Positions 1 to 9,645 of a stretch of DNA of 32,209 bases are shown piece by piece; the first letter of the stretch is position 1, and every line of letters starts with the position of its first letter. Below the pieces are notes generated by a model. It did not search any database, had not been told where the DNA came from, and worked only from the letters and a program-made list of their open reading frames with translations. The translations under genes were made by a program, and so were the position numbers. Source of the DNA: Bifidobacteriaceae bacterium (GTDB lineage Bacteria > Actinomycetota > Actinomycetes > Actinomycetales > WQXJ01); contig JAITJY010000082.1 of NCBI GenBank assembly GCA_031278675.1, forward strand, positions 1 through 32,209, in the 5' to 3' direction.

Positions 1-929
1 ACATCTCGATCGACGACACCCTGGCCGGCAATCCGCTGTTCTCCGGGCGGCGGCGCGGCGGTCTGGACGCAGTGCGCCTGGCAGCCCGGCTAGCGCCCGC
101 CACCGAAGGTGTGTTCCTGGTGCCCCTGGTCCGCGTCAGCTGGGTGGAGCCGTCCACCCTCTTAGAGGCCCTGGTCAGCCTAGAGATCGCCTCCAGCGGG
201 CGGCACGGTTGGGAGTTGCAGCTCGCCGAGGACGGTTCGCCCGCCGGCCACAGCGGCGAGTTGCTGACCGCGATTGTGGATGACACGTGGTCCGATGCCG
301 ACCCCCTGACACGCCTCGCCGCCTCCGCACGCGCTTTCCGCCGCAGGAAGCTGAATGGGGCGGCCTCGGCGGGCCACGCCCGCCTGGCCCCTCGCCATCC
401 CGTCGCCGTGATGCGCGCCGACAATCCCGCCAGCGCCGCTTTGGCTGTAGAGCGCGCTGATGTCGCCCGCGTCACCGTTGGGACGCATTCCGAGGCTGCC
501 GCCAAACGCAGTTCCTTGAAGGATGCCGCTGCCAAGTCCGGCCGCGATCCGGCGCAGTTGAAGGTTCTCGTGGACCTGACCATTACCCTCGCGGATGTGC
601 CCGCGCACGCTGAGGCGCGCAAGGATCTGGCCGAAGAGATCCTGGGGCAACGGTTGGGCGGTGACGGGATCAGGTTCGTTGGGACGCCTGCCGCTCTGGC
701 TGACTCTTGTGCCGAATGGGTGGCGACCGAGGCTTGCGACGGTTTCACATTCCTGCCGACCTCATTGCCTGTTGACCTGATGATGCTGGTCAGCGGCGTG
801 ACCCCGGTCCTGGCTGCCGCCGGTCACATGCCGGGCGCCTACCGGCGCCCCTACCCCGGGGCTGGTGTCCCCCGCGCCATTCCGGTGCCCCGGCTCCGCC
901 GGGCGCCCCGCCCCGCCGGTGCGGGTTAG
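1..929 (+). CDS. Luciferase-like (LLM-class) flavin-dependent monooxygenase, C-terminal part; 5' end truncated by window edge
   Basis: Reading frame is open to the window start (ISIDDTLAGNPLFSGRRRGGLDAV before the called start at 72). C-terminal FVGTPAALADSCAEWVATEACDGFTFLPTSLPVDLMMLVSGVTPVL is typical of NtaA/SsuD-like LLM proteins. Confidence 0.8.
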   Translation, partial: ISIDDTLAGNPLFSGRRRGGLDAVRLAARLAPATEGVFLVPLVRVSWVEPSTLLEALVSLEIASSGRHGWELQLAEDGSPAGHSGELLTAIVDDTWSDADPLTRLAASARAFRRRKLNGAASAGHARLAPRHPVAVMRADNPASAALAVERADVARVTVGTHSEAAAKRSSLKDAAAKSGRDPAQLKVLVDLTITLADVPAHAEARKDLAEEILGQRLGGDGIRFVGTPAALADSCAEWVATEACDGFTFLPTSLPVDLMMLVSGVTPVLAAAGHMPGAYRRPYPGAGVPRAIPVPRLRRAPRPAGAG

Positions 930-2530
930 TCAGCGCCGGTGCGCGCGGCCACGCCCGCGCGGAGCAAACCGTAGGTGAACGCGTCGGTCAAGGCCTCCCA
1001 GGAGGCCTCAATGATGTTGCTGCCCACGCCCACAGTGCGCCAGACCTCAGCGCCGTTGGTGGATTCGATCATCACCCGGGTGACCGCATCGGTGCCCCGC
1101 GCGGAATCCAAGATCCGGACCTTGTAGTCCACCAGGTCGATCTGCTCCAATTCGGGATAGATAACTGTTAGCGCTAACCGGAGGGCGGCATCCAGCGCGT
1201 TGACTGGACCGTTACCTTCGCCGGTGGCGACAAACCGGCGCTCGCCGGCCCACAGTTTGACGGTCGCCTCCGAGGCAGCTTCGCCAGCGGCCGCGCCCCG
1301 GGCGGTCTCGGAAATGGTCCGCCAGGACTCGACCCGGAAGTATTCGGGCCGCCCGCTGGGCAACTCGCCACGCAAGAGAAGCTCGAATGATGCATCGGCG
1401 GCATCGAACGTGTAACCCTGCGCCTCCAAGTCCTTGACTTTTTCGGTAATCCGGGTCAGCACCGCGTTCTGGCCGGCCAAGTCGAAACCCAACTCCTTGC
1501 CTTTGAGTTCGACGGAAGCTCGGCCCGCCATCTCCGAGACCAACATGCGCCTGTCATTCCCCACCAGAACTGGGTCAATGTGCTGGTAGAGATCAGGATC
1601 CACGCGGATCGCGGAGGCGTGCAAGCCCGCCTTGTGGGCGAAGGCGGACATCCCAACATAAGGCTGGCGGGCAAACGGAGCAATGTTGGTCACTTCACTG
1701 ATCGCATGAGCCACTGCGGTCAAATCAGCCAACTGTGCGGGGCCGACGGCACCCAAACCGTTCTTGACAACCAGGTTCGGGATGATAGCAGTCAGGTCAG
1801 CGTTGCCGGTGCGTTCACCGTAGCCGTTGATGGTGCCCTGGACGTGCATTGCGCCCGCACCGACTGCGGCCAAAGTGTTCGCGACCGCGCAACCGGTGTC
1901 GTTGTGGCAATGAATGCCATAGGCGTGGTTCACCAAGGCCTTGACTTCCGCAACAATCTGCGCAACCCACGGCGGGAGCATTCCGCCGTTCGTGTCGCAC
2001 AGCACCACCACCTCCGCGCCCGCCTCTGCGGCCGTGCGAACGCATTCGACCGTGTAGGCGGGGTCAAACCGGTAGCCGTCGAAGAAATGTTCTGCGTCCA
2101 GGAACACCCTGCGGCCTTCGGCCACCAGGAACGAGACCGTGTCCCCGATCATCGCCAGGTTCTCTTGCGCCGTGGTCCTCAGGGCACGTTCAACGTGCCG
2201 GATGTCCGACTTAGCGACCAGTGTCACCACTGGCGTCGCAGCGTCTAGCAGCGCTCTGACCTGCGGATCAGCCGCTGCTGTGGTGCCTGCCTTGCGGGTT
2301 GCCCCGAATGCTGCAAGCGTCGCATTGGTCAGGGTGACCTCTTTCGCCAGCCGTTGGAAGAACTCTGTGTCTTTCGGGATGGCGCCCGGCCAACCCCCCT
2401 CGATATAGCCGACCCCCAGCCGGTCGAGCAGTTCAGTGATTGCCAGTTTGTCCGCCACCGAGAGGTTCATGCCCTCTTGTTGGGCGCCATCGCGCAACGT
2501 GGTGTCGTAGACGTGGAATTCGGCGATCAT
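926..2530 (-). CDS. cimA: (R)-citramalate synthase, CimA/LeuA-like DRE-TIM metallolyase
   Basis: Starts MIAEFHVYDTTLRDGAQQEGMNLSVADKL; contains HCHNDTGCAVANTLAAV, GYGERTGNADL and a C-terminal LeuA-type regulatory domain. The ATG at 2530 is preferred over the ORF-track start at 2593. Confidence 0.9.
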   Translation of the reverse strand: MIAEFHVYDTTLRDGAQQEGMNLSVADKLAITELLDRLGVGYIEGGWPGAIPKDTEFFQRLAKEVTLTNATLAAFGATRKAGTTAAADPQVRALLDAATPVVTLVAKSDIRHVERALRTTAQENLAMIGDTVSFLVAEGRRVFLDAEHFFDGYRFDPAYTVECVRTAAEAGAEVVVLCDTNGGMLPPWVAQIVAEVKALVNHAYGIHCHNDTGCAVANTLAAVGAGAMHVQGTINGYGERTGNADLTAIIPNLVVKNGLGAVGPAQLADLTAVAHAISEVTNIAPFARQPYVGMSAFAHKAGLHASAIRVDPDLYQHIDPVLVGNDRRMLVSEMAGRASVELKGKELGFDLAGQNAVLTRITEKVKDLEAQGYTFDAADASFELLLRGELPSGRPEYFRVESWRTISETARGAAAGEAASEATVKLWAGERRFVATGEGNGPVNALDAALRLALTVIYPELEQIDLVDYKVRILDSARGTDAVTRVMIESTNGAEVWRTVGVGSNIIEASWEALTDAFTYGLLRAGVAARTGAD

Positions 2531-2608
2531 GGTTGTTTCCTTCGGTTGGGGTCGAGTCTGCCGGGTTGAGTTGCGCTGCCCGCCGGCCGCCATGGTGTGG
2601 CGGGCAAC

Positions 2609-2639
2609 AAAAAACCTCCCGCCAGTGGGACGAGAGGTT
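2609..2639 (-). terminator. Intrinsic terminator in the cimA leader (attenuator)
   Basis: Minus strand AACCTCTCGTC-CCACT-GGCGGGAGGTT-TTTT: about 11 bp of stem (two G-U pairs), 5-nt loop, T6 run including the stem end. Confidence 0.8.
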
Positions 2640-2661
2640 CGCGCACCGAGCGGTCAAGCCG

Positions 2662-2700
2662 CTAGGCGCGCCCAATAATGACGATGGTGCGTGCGTTCAC
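2662..2700 (-). promoter_or_regulatory. Putative branched-chain amino-acid leader peptide MNARTIVIIGRA* upstream of cimA
   Basis: GTG AAC GCA CGC ACC ATC GTC ATT ATT GGG CGC GCC TAG, i.e. Ile-Val-Ile-Ile codons, ending 23 nt before the terminator stem. An in-frame ATG at 2718 is an alternative start. Confidence 0.7.
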
Positions 2701-2808
2701 CCTCCCATCGTGCCACATCACGGCCCCCAGCGCGAAGTCCCTCCCCGCGCACGATGCCGTCCCCCCACACCCGGGGTTCTCCCCCTCCGGCAAGACCACC
2801 AGAACGCA

Positions 2809-3555
2809 TCAGCCGAGCAGCAGGTACAGGCCGGCTACCGCGACGAATGCCATGACCAGGCCGTCGAACAGTTTCTGGTTCAGGCGTTTGACCAGCCAGA
2901 CGCCAAGCCAGGTCCCGGCCAGGATGATCGGCGTGAAGATCAGGGCGAATAGGGCATTGGATGGCCGGATGATCCCCAAAGTGATCGAGATTGGGAGCTT
3001 GGTCGCATTGACCGCGAAGAAGAACCAGGCGGATGTGCCAAGGAACCGCATCTTGTCGAACCGGGATGCCAGCAGGTACAGGCTGAACGCCGGTCCGCCG
3101 GAGTTGGCGACCATGGTGGTGAACCCAGACAGGGAGCCGTACCCGTAGCGGACAATCCGCCGTTCGGCCTTGAGTTTGTCTGGCCGCAAACCCATAACCA
3201 GGAGAATCAGCACAATCACGCCTATGGTGCGCTTCAGCGCCAGGTCGCTGACCCAGGCCAGGAAGACTGCACCAATGGCTAGGCCCACCAGCACCGGGAG
3301 GATCAGGGAGGCGATCATTTTCCACTCGACGTGCTGGCGGTAAACCCAGATGGCAACCAAGTCCGCCACCAGATACATCACCAACACAGCGCCGGTCGAT
3401 TCTTTGGCTGGGAGCGTCGCCGCCATGGCGGCTACCGCCAGAAGCGCCACATTGCCAATCCCGGTCTTGGAGAATCCGACCAGGAAGGCGGCCACGGCGG
3501 CGAGGCCCCACCCCCACAGCGGCAGGGAAACCCAGATCTCGCTGAACTGATTCAC
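2809..3555 (-). CDS. TSUP (TauE/SafE) family sulfite exporter-like permease
   Basis: Polytopic membrane protein with FLVGFSKTGIGNVALLAVAAMA and SGFTTMVANSGGPAFSLYLLASRFDKMRFLGTSAWFFFAVNATKLP, typical of TSUP/DUF81 proteins. Start inferred at GTG 3555. Confidence 0.85.
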   Translation of the reverse strand: MNQFSEIWVSLPLWGWGLAAVAAFLVGFSKTGIGNVALLAVAAMAATLPAKESTGAVLVMYLVADLVAIWVYRQHVEWKMIASLILPVLVGLAIGAVFLAWVSDLALKRTIGVIVLILLVMGLRPDKLKAERRIVRYGYGSLSGFTTMVANSGGPAFSLYLLASRFDKMRFLGTSAWFFFAVNATKLPISITLGIIRPSNALFALIFTPIILAGTWLGVWLVKRLNQKLFDGLVMAFVAVAGLYLLLG

Positions 3556-3644
3556 TTGGTAATCATCGCGCGCCTGGGCCGCCCGGTCCACACCACTGGC
3601 GCGAAGCGCCTAGCGCGCCCCCGAAACCAACCTCGCCTGGCCGC

Positions 3645-3745
3645 GCCCGCATTGCGGACCACAATCAACCCCCGCACAGCGGACCACAATCAACCCCCGC
3701 ATTGCGCACCACAATCAACCCCCGCACAGCGGACCACAATCAGGC
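3645..3745. repeat. 25-bp tandem repeat, about 4 copies (GCGGACCACAATCAACCCCCGCAca/tt)
   Basis: Unit starts at 3654, 3679, 3704, 3729; copies alternate GCATT and GCACA linkers. Confidence 0.85.
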
Positions 3746-3764
3746 CCGCGCAGCGCGGCGGGCT

Positions 3765-4109
3765 TTACGCGGCGGCGGGCGAATACTCGCGCGGCATGCG
3801 CGCGCGGAGTTCTTTGTGGCGCTCGCCGCCAGCGTGGGTGGCGAGCATCCCCGGGCCAATGTGACCCGCAGTCAGTTCCACCACCAACAACGTACAGATT
3901 TGGCCTGGCTCTACGCCCTCGACGCGGTCGCCATCGACCACGATGGCCTCAATCCGGCCGTGACGTTTGGAGTGTAAGCCGTGTATATCAACGGTTTGAC
4001 CTGGGATTATGCTCCCGAGTTCGACCAGTCCCGAGATCGCGGTCCCATTGTCGACCAAGAAGACCTGCTCGATCTCGAACTGGAATTCTGAGGGCTGTGA
4101 CTCTTCCAC
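3765..4109 (-). CDS. Small protein resembling a stand-alone EF-Tu domain II (translation-factor beta-barrel)
   Basis: FEIEQVFLVDNGTAISGLVELGSIIPGQTVDIHGL...VEGVEPGQICTLLV parallels the EF-Tu domain II pattern [30 protein letters not shown]...AxxGxNxGLLL. GTG start with GGAG about 8 nt upstream. Confidence 0.65.
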   Translation of the reverse strand: MEESQPSEFQFEIEQVFLVDNGTAISGLVELGSIIPGQTVDIHGLHSKRHGRIEAIVVDGDRVEGVEPGQICTLLVVELTAGHIGPGMLATHAGGERHKELRARMPREYSPAAA

Positions 4110-4375
4110 TATGCGCTCCTCTCTGAGTCTGACAGGATGCTTCCATCCTATCGGGGTTCGGGTTCGTCAGGGGTCAGACTAGCGATCGGATCTGACCGTT
4201 CCCTGAACCTGCCCGCCGCGCCGAACCGCGAGCCCCGAACTCGCCCCGCCCCAGCAAGCAGCCATCCGCCCAGGTCAGAACGTTGCACCCACCCCCTGCC
4301 CGATGCCGTCGCCCCACCCCCAGCCCCCGCCACCGCAGAACAGCAATCCAGCTACCGGCAGTGTTTCCACCGCGA

Positions 4376-5482
4376 TCAGCGACCAACCAACGCGACCAGC
4401 AGATTCACCGCCGCCGCCAGAATCAAAGTGCCGAACAGGTAGGACAGGAGTGCGTGCCGGAACACCTCGCGTCGCATGGCCTGGGTGTCTACTGGGGTGT
4501 CTGCTACCTGATAGGTCATGCCGATGGAGAACGCCACATAGGCGAAGTCCCAGTAGTTTGGGGCGTCCGCCTGATTGAAGCTCAGACCGGCGGACTTCTG
4601 ATGATAAAGCCTGGCGTAGCGCAGAGTAAACAGTGTGTGGATGAGCGCCCAAGACAGCGCCACTGAGACCACCGCCGCACCGGCGTGAGCCGTCCGGACC
4701 GGAGCGGGCAAACTGCGCGATGCGGCAAGCACGCCTACCAGGTCAATCAGGGACGCGATCGCCGCTGCGACCAACATCACGTCCATCACGGTGTGGCCCG
4801 GGTCTTCGCGCGTGGCGTGGAGCGCGGTTTCCCGCGCTCCGAGTCGCCAGATTCCCCGCCAAACCCGGATCAGGTAGGCCACGCAGATCGCGGCCCAAGC
4901 CGCCACTGGGGTGTAGATCCAGCCGAGCGCCAGGGCGGTGGCTCCGCCCACCACCAGACCAATCCCGGCGAGAATCAACGCTGACCGGCGAGCCTTGCCC
5001 CGAGGCGCCGGGTCCCCCGGCGCGACCCGTCCCTGGCATCGTCCGCCCGCCGACCGCCCCCGCCAATGCCCCGCCGCCGACGACTGTACCGAGCAGGACC
5101 CCGCCGCCGACCCTCCCGACCAAGGCTCCGCCGCAGGCTGCCCAGGCCAAGGCCCAGCAGCCGACCCTCCCGACCGAGACCCCGCCGCCGACCGCCCCGA
5201 CCAAGACCCCGCAGCCGACCCGCCCGACCGAGACTCCGCAGCCGACCGCCCCGGCCAAGGCCTCGCCGCCGACCCTCCCGACCGAGACCCCTCCGCCGAC
5301 CGCCCCGGCCAAGGCCCCGCAGCCGACCCGCCCGACCGAGACTCCGCAGCCGACCCTCCCGACCAAGGCTCCGCCGCAGGCCGCCCAGGCCAAGGCCCCG
5401 CCGCAGGATGCGGGTAGCGGTTAGGTGGCTGGGCTGGCCGAGGCTTCGCCTCGCCAACGCGCGGTGTGTTCAACGGCACCAC
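4376..5482 (-). CDS. DUF1345 family membrane protein with low-complexity 9-aa-repeat N-terminal extension (start uncertain)
   Basis: C-terminal ALIHTLFTLRYARLYHQKSAGLSFNQADAPNYWDFAYVAFSIGMTYQVADTPVDTQAMRREVFRHALLSYLFGTLILAAAVNLL is characteristic of DUF1345. Tandem GTG at 5477-5482 is a plausible start; the ORF itself extends to 5836. Confidence 0.7.
   Translation of the reverse strand: MVPLNTPRVGEAKPRPAQPPNRYPHPAAGPWPGRPAAEPWSGGSAAESRSGGSAAGPWPGRSAEGSRSGGSAARPWPGRSAAESRSGGSAAGSWSGRSAAGSRSGGSAAGPWPGQPAAEPWSGGSAAGSCSVQSSAAGHWRGRSAGGRCQGRVAPGDPAPRGKARRSALILAGIGLVVGGATALALGWIYTPVAAWAAICVAYLIRVWRGIWRLGARETALHATREDPGHTVMDVMLVAAAIASLIDLVGVLAASRSLPAPVRTAHAGAAVVSVALSWALIHTLFTLRYARLYHQKSAGLSFNQADAPNYWDFAYVAFSIGMTYQVADTPVDTQAMRREVFRHALLSYLFGTLILAAAVNLLVALVGR
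5045..5410. repeat. 27-bp tandem repeat array (about 12 degenerate units)
   Basis: Units such as CCGACCCTCCCGACCGAGACCCCGCCG repeat with a 27-bp period; read as PTLPTETPP on plus and (PWPGRSAAE/SRSGGSAAG)n in the DUF1345 frame on minus. Confidence 0.9.
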
Positions 5483-5758
5483 CGTACCGCCCTGACCAGG
5501 GCGTTTGCGCTGCTCCGGCGCCGGGTCGGCGGCGTTAGGAGCCCGAGCCGCGCCCCGCCGGGCAATCCCCGACCGACCCCCACAAACACGGTACGTGCAG
5601 GTCCGCAGATAGTTCGGCGTCCCACCCTCAACTACACGCCTCATGCGGCCAGTGTGCGGCGGATCGCCGACCGCCGCAGCCCACCCCCGAATCTGTCCGC
5701 ATTCTGAGCGTCCCGGCAGGAAACCGATGGGCCGGGACCGGCAAATCCGCGTCAGGCC

Positions 5759-5885
5759 ACCGGTTTGGGCAGTTTGATCACTTTTCGCAGACCCCCCAGA
5801 TTCCCCGCAACGCGCTGACCTGCGACGATGCCGCAACTCCAGCCCGCTCCCCCGGCCCCACAGTCGTCAAACTGCCCAAACCGGT
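5759..5885. repeat. 19-bp perfect inverted repeat with 89-nt spacer
   Basis: ACCGGTTTGGGCAGTTTGA at 5759-5777 and its reverse complement TCAAACTGCCCAAACCGGT at 5867-5885. Confidence 0.9.
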
Positions 5886-6089
5886 CACACCCCGGCCGGA
5901 AACCGAAGCGCCGGGCCGGGACGAGGGACGCGACAGGAGACCGGGACGGCGACGGGAAGGGGGCCGGGACGAGCACGCGGTAAGAAACCGGGGGCGACGG
6001 GAGACCGGGACGGCGGCGGAATGCCGGGACGGGGCAGGAGACCCGGAGGGACGAGGGGCGGCAGGAAAACGGGGAGTGCGGGGGATGCT

Positions 6090-6123
6090 AAAGGGGGTCG
6101 AGGCGTTGGCCTCGACCCCCTTT
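6090..6123 (-). terminator. Terminator hairpin downstream of tuf
   Basis: AAAGGGGGTCGAGGC-GTTG-GCCTCGACCCCCTTT: perfect 15-bp stem, 4-nt loop, about 14 nt after the tuf stop. Confidence 0.85.
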
Positions 6124-6136
6124 GTTTAGCGCGGAG

Positions 6137-7324
6137 CTACTTCAGGATCTTGGTGACCCGGCCGGAGCCGACTGTGCGGCCGCCCTCGCGGATGGCGAAG
6201 CCTAGGCCTTCTTCCATCGCGATCGGCTGGATCAACTCAACGGTCATGGCGGTGTTGTCACCGGGCATCACCATCTCGACGTCCTCCGGGAGGGTGATGA
6301 CACCGGTCACGTCAGTGGTGCGGAAATAGAACTGCGGGCGGTAGTTCGAATAGAACGGGTTGTGCCGGCCGCCTTCGTCCTTGTTCAGCACATAGACCTG
6401 CGCCTCGAAGTTGGTGTGCGGGGTGATGGTGCCGGGCTTAGCCACGACCTGTCCCCGCTCCACCTCTTCGCGCTTGATGCCGCGCAGCAGCAGACCGCAG
6501 TTCTCACCAGCCCACGCTTCATCCATCGACTTGTGGAACATCTCGATCCCGGTGACGATGGTCTTCTGAGTGGGACGCAAGCCCAAGATCTCAACCTCAG
6601 AGTTAATCGGCAGCTTGCCCCGATCCACCTTGCCAGTCACCACGGTGCCCCGGCCGGTGATGGTGAAAACATCCTCGATCGGCATCAAGAACGGCTTGTC
6701 CATGTCACGGACTGGGTCGGGGATGTAGTCATCCACGGCATCCATCAGTTCCTTGACACCCTTGGACCATTCCGGGTCGCCTTCCAACGCCTTCAGGGCG
6801 GAAACACGGATGACCGGTGCGTCCTCATCGAAGCCCTGCGAACCGAGCAGTTCGCGTACTTCGAGTTCGACCAGTTCCAGGATTTCCTCGTCTTCTACCA
6901 TGTCCGCCTTATTCAGGGCGACCAGCAGCGACGGCACACCCACCTGGCGGGCCAGCAGAACATGCTCACGGGTCTGGGCCATGGGCCCGTCATCCGCGCC
7001 AACCACCAGGATCGCGCCGTCCATTTGGGCAGCGCCGGTGATCATGTTCTTGATGTAGTCGGCGTGACCCGGCGCGTCCACGTGCGCATAGTGCCGCTTA
7101 GCTGTCTCGTATTCGACGTGTGCGATGTTGATCGTGATGCCGCGCTGCTTCTCTTCCGGCGCCTTGTCGATCTCATCGAACGGTGTGAACGGATTCAACT
7201 CCGGGAATTCGTCATGCAGCACCCGGGTGATGGCCGCGGTCAAAGTGGTCTTGCCGTGGTCAACGTGTCCGATGGTGCCGATGTTCACGTGCGGCTTGTT
7301 CCGCTCGAACTTGGCCTTAGCCAC
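6137..7324 (-). CDS. tuf: Elongation factor Tu
   Basis: [33 protein letters not shown]... full-length EF-Tu; GTG start with AGGAGG upstream. Confidence 0.98.
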   Translation of the reverse strand: MAKAKFERNKPHVNIGTIGHVDHGKTTLTAAITRVLHDEFPELNPFTPFDEIDKAPEEKQRGITINIAHVEYETAKRHYAHVDAPGHADYIKNMITGAAQMDGAILVVGADDGPMAQTREHVLLARQVGVPSLLVALNKADMVEDEEILELVELEVRELLGSQGFDEDAPVIRVSALKALEGDPEWSKGVKELMDAVDDYIPDPVRDMDKPFLMPIEDVFTITGRGTVVTGKVDRGKLPINSEVEILGLRPTQKTIVTGIEMFHKSMDEAWAGENCGLLLRGIKREEVERGQVVAKPGTITPHTNFEAQVYVLNKDEGGRHNPFYSNYRPQFYFRTTDVTGVITLPEDVEMVMPGDNTAMTVELIQPIAMEEGLGFAIREGGRTVGSGRVTKILK

Positions 7325-7476
7325 TGGGTCCCTCCTAAGGACTTGAGTAGTTGCACCTGTGGGTCTGCCTTGGCCGGTCTAGGCCGGCCGGGTCCTTTGC
7401 TAAGGACCGGCTATAGGGCGACGCGCAAGTCTCCTACGGTTTTTCTTTTCTGTACTACTTTAATGGACCGCTAGAC

Positions 7477-9579
7477 TCACTCGCCCCGGGTCTTCTTTAT
7501 GATCTCCTCAGCAACGCTTCGGGGAACTTCAGCATAGCTGTCGAACTGCATCGTGTAGACCGCCCGCCCCTGGGTCTTGGAGCGGAGGTCCCCGACATAG
7601 CCGAACATGGTCGACAGAGGCACCCTGGCACGCACCACCTTGACGCCAGTCGCGTCCTCCATCGACTGAATGTGTCCCCGCCGTGAATTCAGGTCGCCGA
7701 TCACTTCACCCATGTACTTCTCTGGGGTCCGCACTTCGACGTCCATGATTGGTTCCAGCAGGGCCGGGTCGGCGCGTCTGGCGCCCTCACGGAACACCAT
7801 TGAGCCAGCCGTCTTGAAGGCCAATTCCGAAGAGTCGACATCATGATACTGCCCATCTAGCAGCGTGGCCTTCAGGCCCACGACAGGGTAGCCCGCGAGC
7901 GGGCCAGAACTCATCGCGTCCAGAATGCCGGCTTCAACCGACGGGATGTATTCCCGGGGCACACGGCCACCGACCACCTTGTTGACGAATTCGAACGTCG
8001 CTTCGCCGTCCAACGGCAACGGCTCGAACGAAACCTCAACCTTGGCGTATTGCCCGGAACCGCCGGTCTGCTTTTTGTGGGTGTAATCCACCTTGTCCAC
8101 CTTGCGGCGGATGGTTTCCCGGTAGGCCACCTGCGGCTTGCCGATGTTCGCTACCACTTTGAACTCGCGCCGCATCCGGTCAACCAGCACATCGAGATGC
8201 AACTCGCCCATCCCCGCAATGATGGTCTGGCCGGTGTCCTCATTCAGCGAGACACGGAAGGTCGGGTCTTCCTCGGCCAATTTCTGGATAGCGGTGGACA
8301 GTTTCTCTTGGTCACTGCGTGAATTCGGCTCGATGGCGACCTGGATAACCGGCTCCGGGAACGTCATGGACTCCAGGATCACCGGGTGTGTCTGGTCGCA
8401 CAGCGTGTCGCCGGTCGTGGTGTCTTTCAACCCGACCACAGCGTAAATGTGGCCCGCCGTGATGTCCGGCACTGGGTTTTCTTTGTTGGAGTGCATCTGG
8501 AACAGCTTGCCGATCCGTTCCTTGCGCGCTTTGGTGGAGTTCAGCACCTGAGCGCCCTGCGCCACGTGACCGGAGTAAACCCGCACGTAAGTCAGCTTAC
8601 CATAGAACGGATGTGCCACAACTTTGAACGCCAACCCAGCGAACGGCTCCTTAGCCGACGGCTCACGCACAATCTCGCGGGATTCATCCTTCGTATCAAA
8701 CCCGATCATTGGCGGAACCTCAAGCGGCGAAGGCAAATAGTCAATCACCGCATCCAGCATCGGCTGGACGCCCTTATTCTTGAACGCCGAACCACAAAAC
8801 ACCGGGAAGACCTCACCGGCCACGGTCATAGACCGCAAACCAGCCCTGATTTCAGCATTGCTCAAAGTCCCGGTCTCAAGGTACTTCTCCAACAACTCAT
8901 CAGAGGCCTCGGCAACCGCCTCAATCATCGCGGCGCGGTACTCCCCGGCCTGCTCCACCAAGTCTTCCGGAATGGGCTCAATCTTGTAGTCTTCGCCTTT
9001 TTGGACCTCGCCGGCCCATGTCAAAGCACGCATCTCCAACAGGTCAACCACACCACGGAAGGTATTCTCGGCGCCGATCGGCAACTGCATCACCACAGGG
9101 CGCGCACCCAAGCGGTCCACAATGGTCTTGACCGTGAAAAAGAAGTCTGCCCCGAGTTTGTCCATCTTGTTGACGAAGCAAATCCGCGGCACATTGTACT
9201 TGTCCGCCTGACGCCAGACCGTCTCCGACTGGGGCTCTACCCCCTCTTTGCCGTCGAAAACGGCAACGGCGCCATCGAGCACCCGCAGCGAACGTTCCAC
9301 CTCCACGGTGAAATCAACGTGCCCGGGCGTGTCGATGATGTTGATCTGATGATCTTTCCAAAAGCACGTGGTCGCCGCAGAAGTGATCGTAATGCCGCGT
9401 TCTTGTTCTTGCTCCATCCAATCCATGGTGGAGGCGCCATCGTGCGTTTCGCCGATCTTGTAGTTAATCCCCGTGTAGAACAAGATGCGTTCGGTCACAG
9501 TGGTCTTGCCGGCATCAATGTGCGCCATGATGCCGATATTGCGGACCTGCTTCAGGTCAGTCAGCACGTCGAGTGCCAA
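7477..9579 (-). CDS. fusA: Elongation factor G
   Basis: [24 protein letters not shown], 700 aa, canonical EF-G throughout. Confidence 0.98.
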   Translation of the reverse strand: MALDVLTDLKQVRNIGIMAHIDAGKTTVTERILFYTGINYKIGETHDGASTMDWMEQEQERGITITSAATTCFWKDHQINIIDTPGHVDFTVEVERSLRVLDGAVAVFDGKEGVEPQSETVWRQADKYNVPRICFVNKMDKLGADFFFTVKTIVDRLGARPVVMQLPIGAENTFRGVVDLLEMRALTWAGEVQKGEDYKIEPIPEDLVEQAGEYRAAMIEAVAEASDELLEKYLETGTLSNAEIRAGLRSMTVAGEVFPVFCGSAFKNKGVQPMLDAVIDYLPSPLEVPPMIGFDTKDESREIVREPSAKEPFAGLAFKVVAHPFYGKLTYVRVYSGHVAQGAQVLNSTKARKERIGKLFQMHSNKENPVPDITAGHIYAVVGLKDTTTGDTLCDQTHPVILESMTFPEPVIQVAIEPNSRSDQEKLSTAIQKLAEEDPTFRVSLNEDTGQTIIAGMGELHLDVLVDRMRREFKVVANIGKPQVAYRETIRRKVDKVDYTHKKQTGGSGQYAKVEVSFEPLPLDGEATFEFVNKVVGGRVPREYIPSVEAGILDAMSSGPLAGYPVVGLKATLLDGQYHDVDSSELAFKTAGSMVFREGARRADPALLEPIMDVEVRTPEKYMGEVIGDLNSRRGHIQSMEDATGVKVVRARVPLSTMFGYVGDLRSKTQGRAVYTMQFDSYAEVPRSVAEEIIKKTRGE

Positions 9580-9645
9580 AGGAGTGTCCTTATCTCTCTC
9601 ATCTGCGTCTTTGGGCGAGCGCGCGGCACGCCCACCGCCTGGCGG

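Noticed and set aside
3645-3745. Possible CRISPR array from the 25-bp repeats
   Set aside because: Units are directly tandem with no spacers.
5045-5410. Possible CRISPR array from the 27-bp repeats
   Set aside because: Repeats are contiguous and degenerate with no unique spacers and no cas genes nearby.
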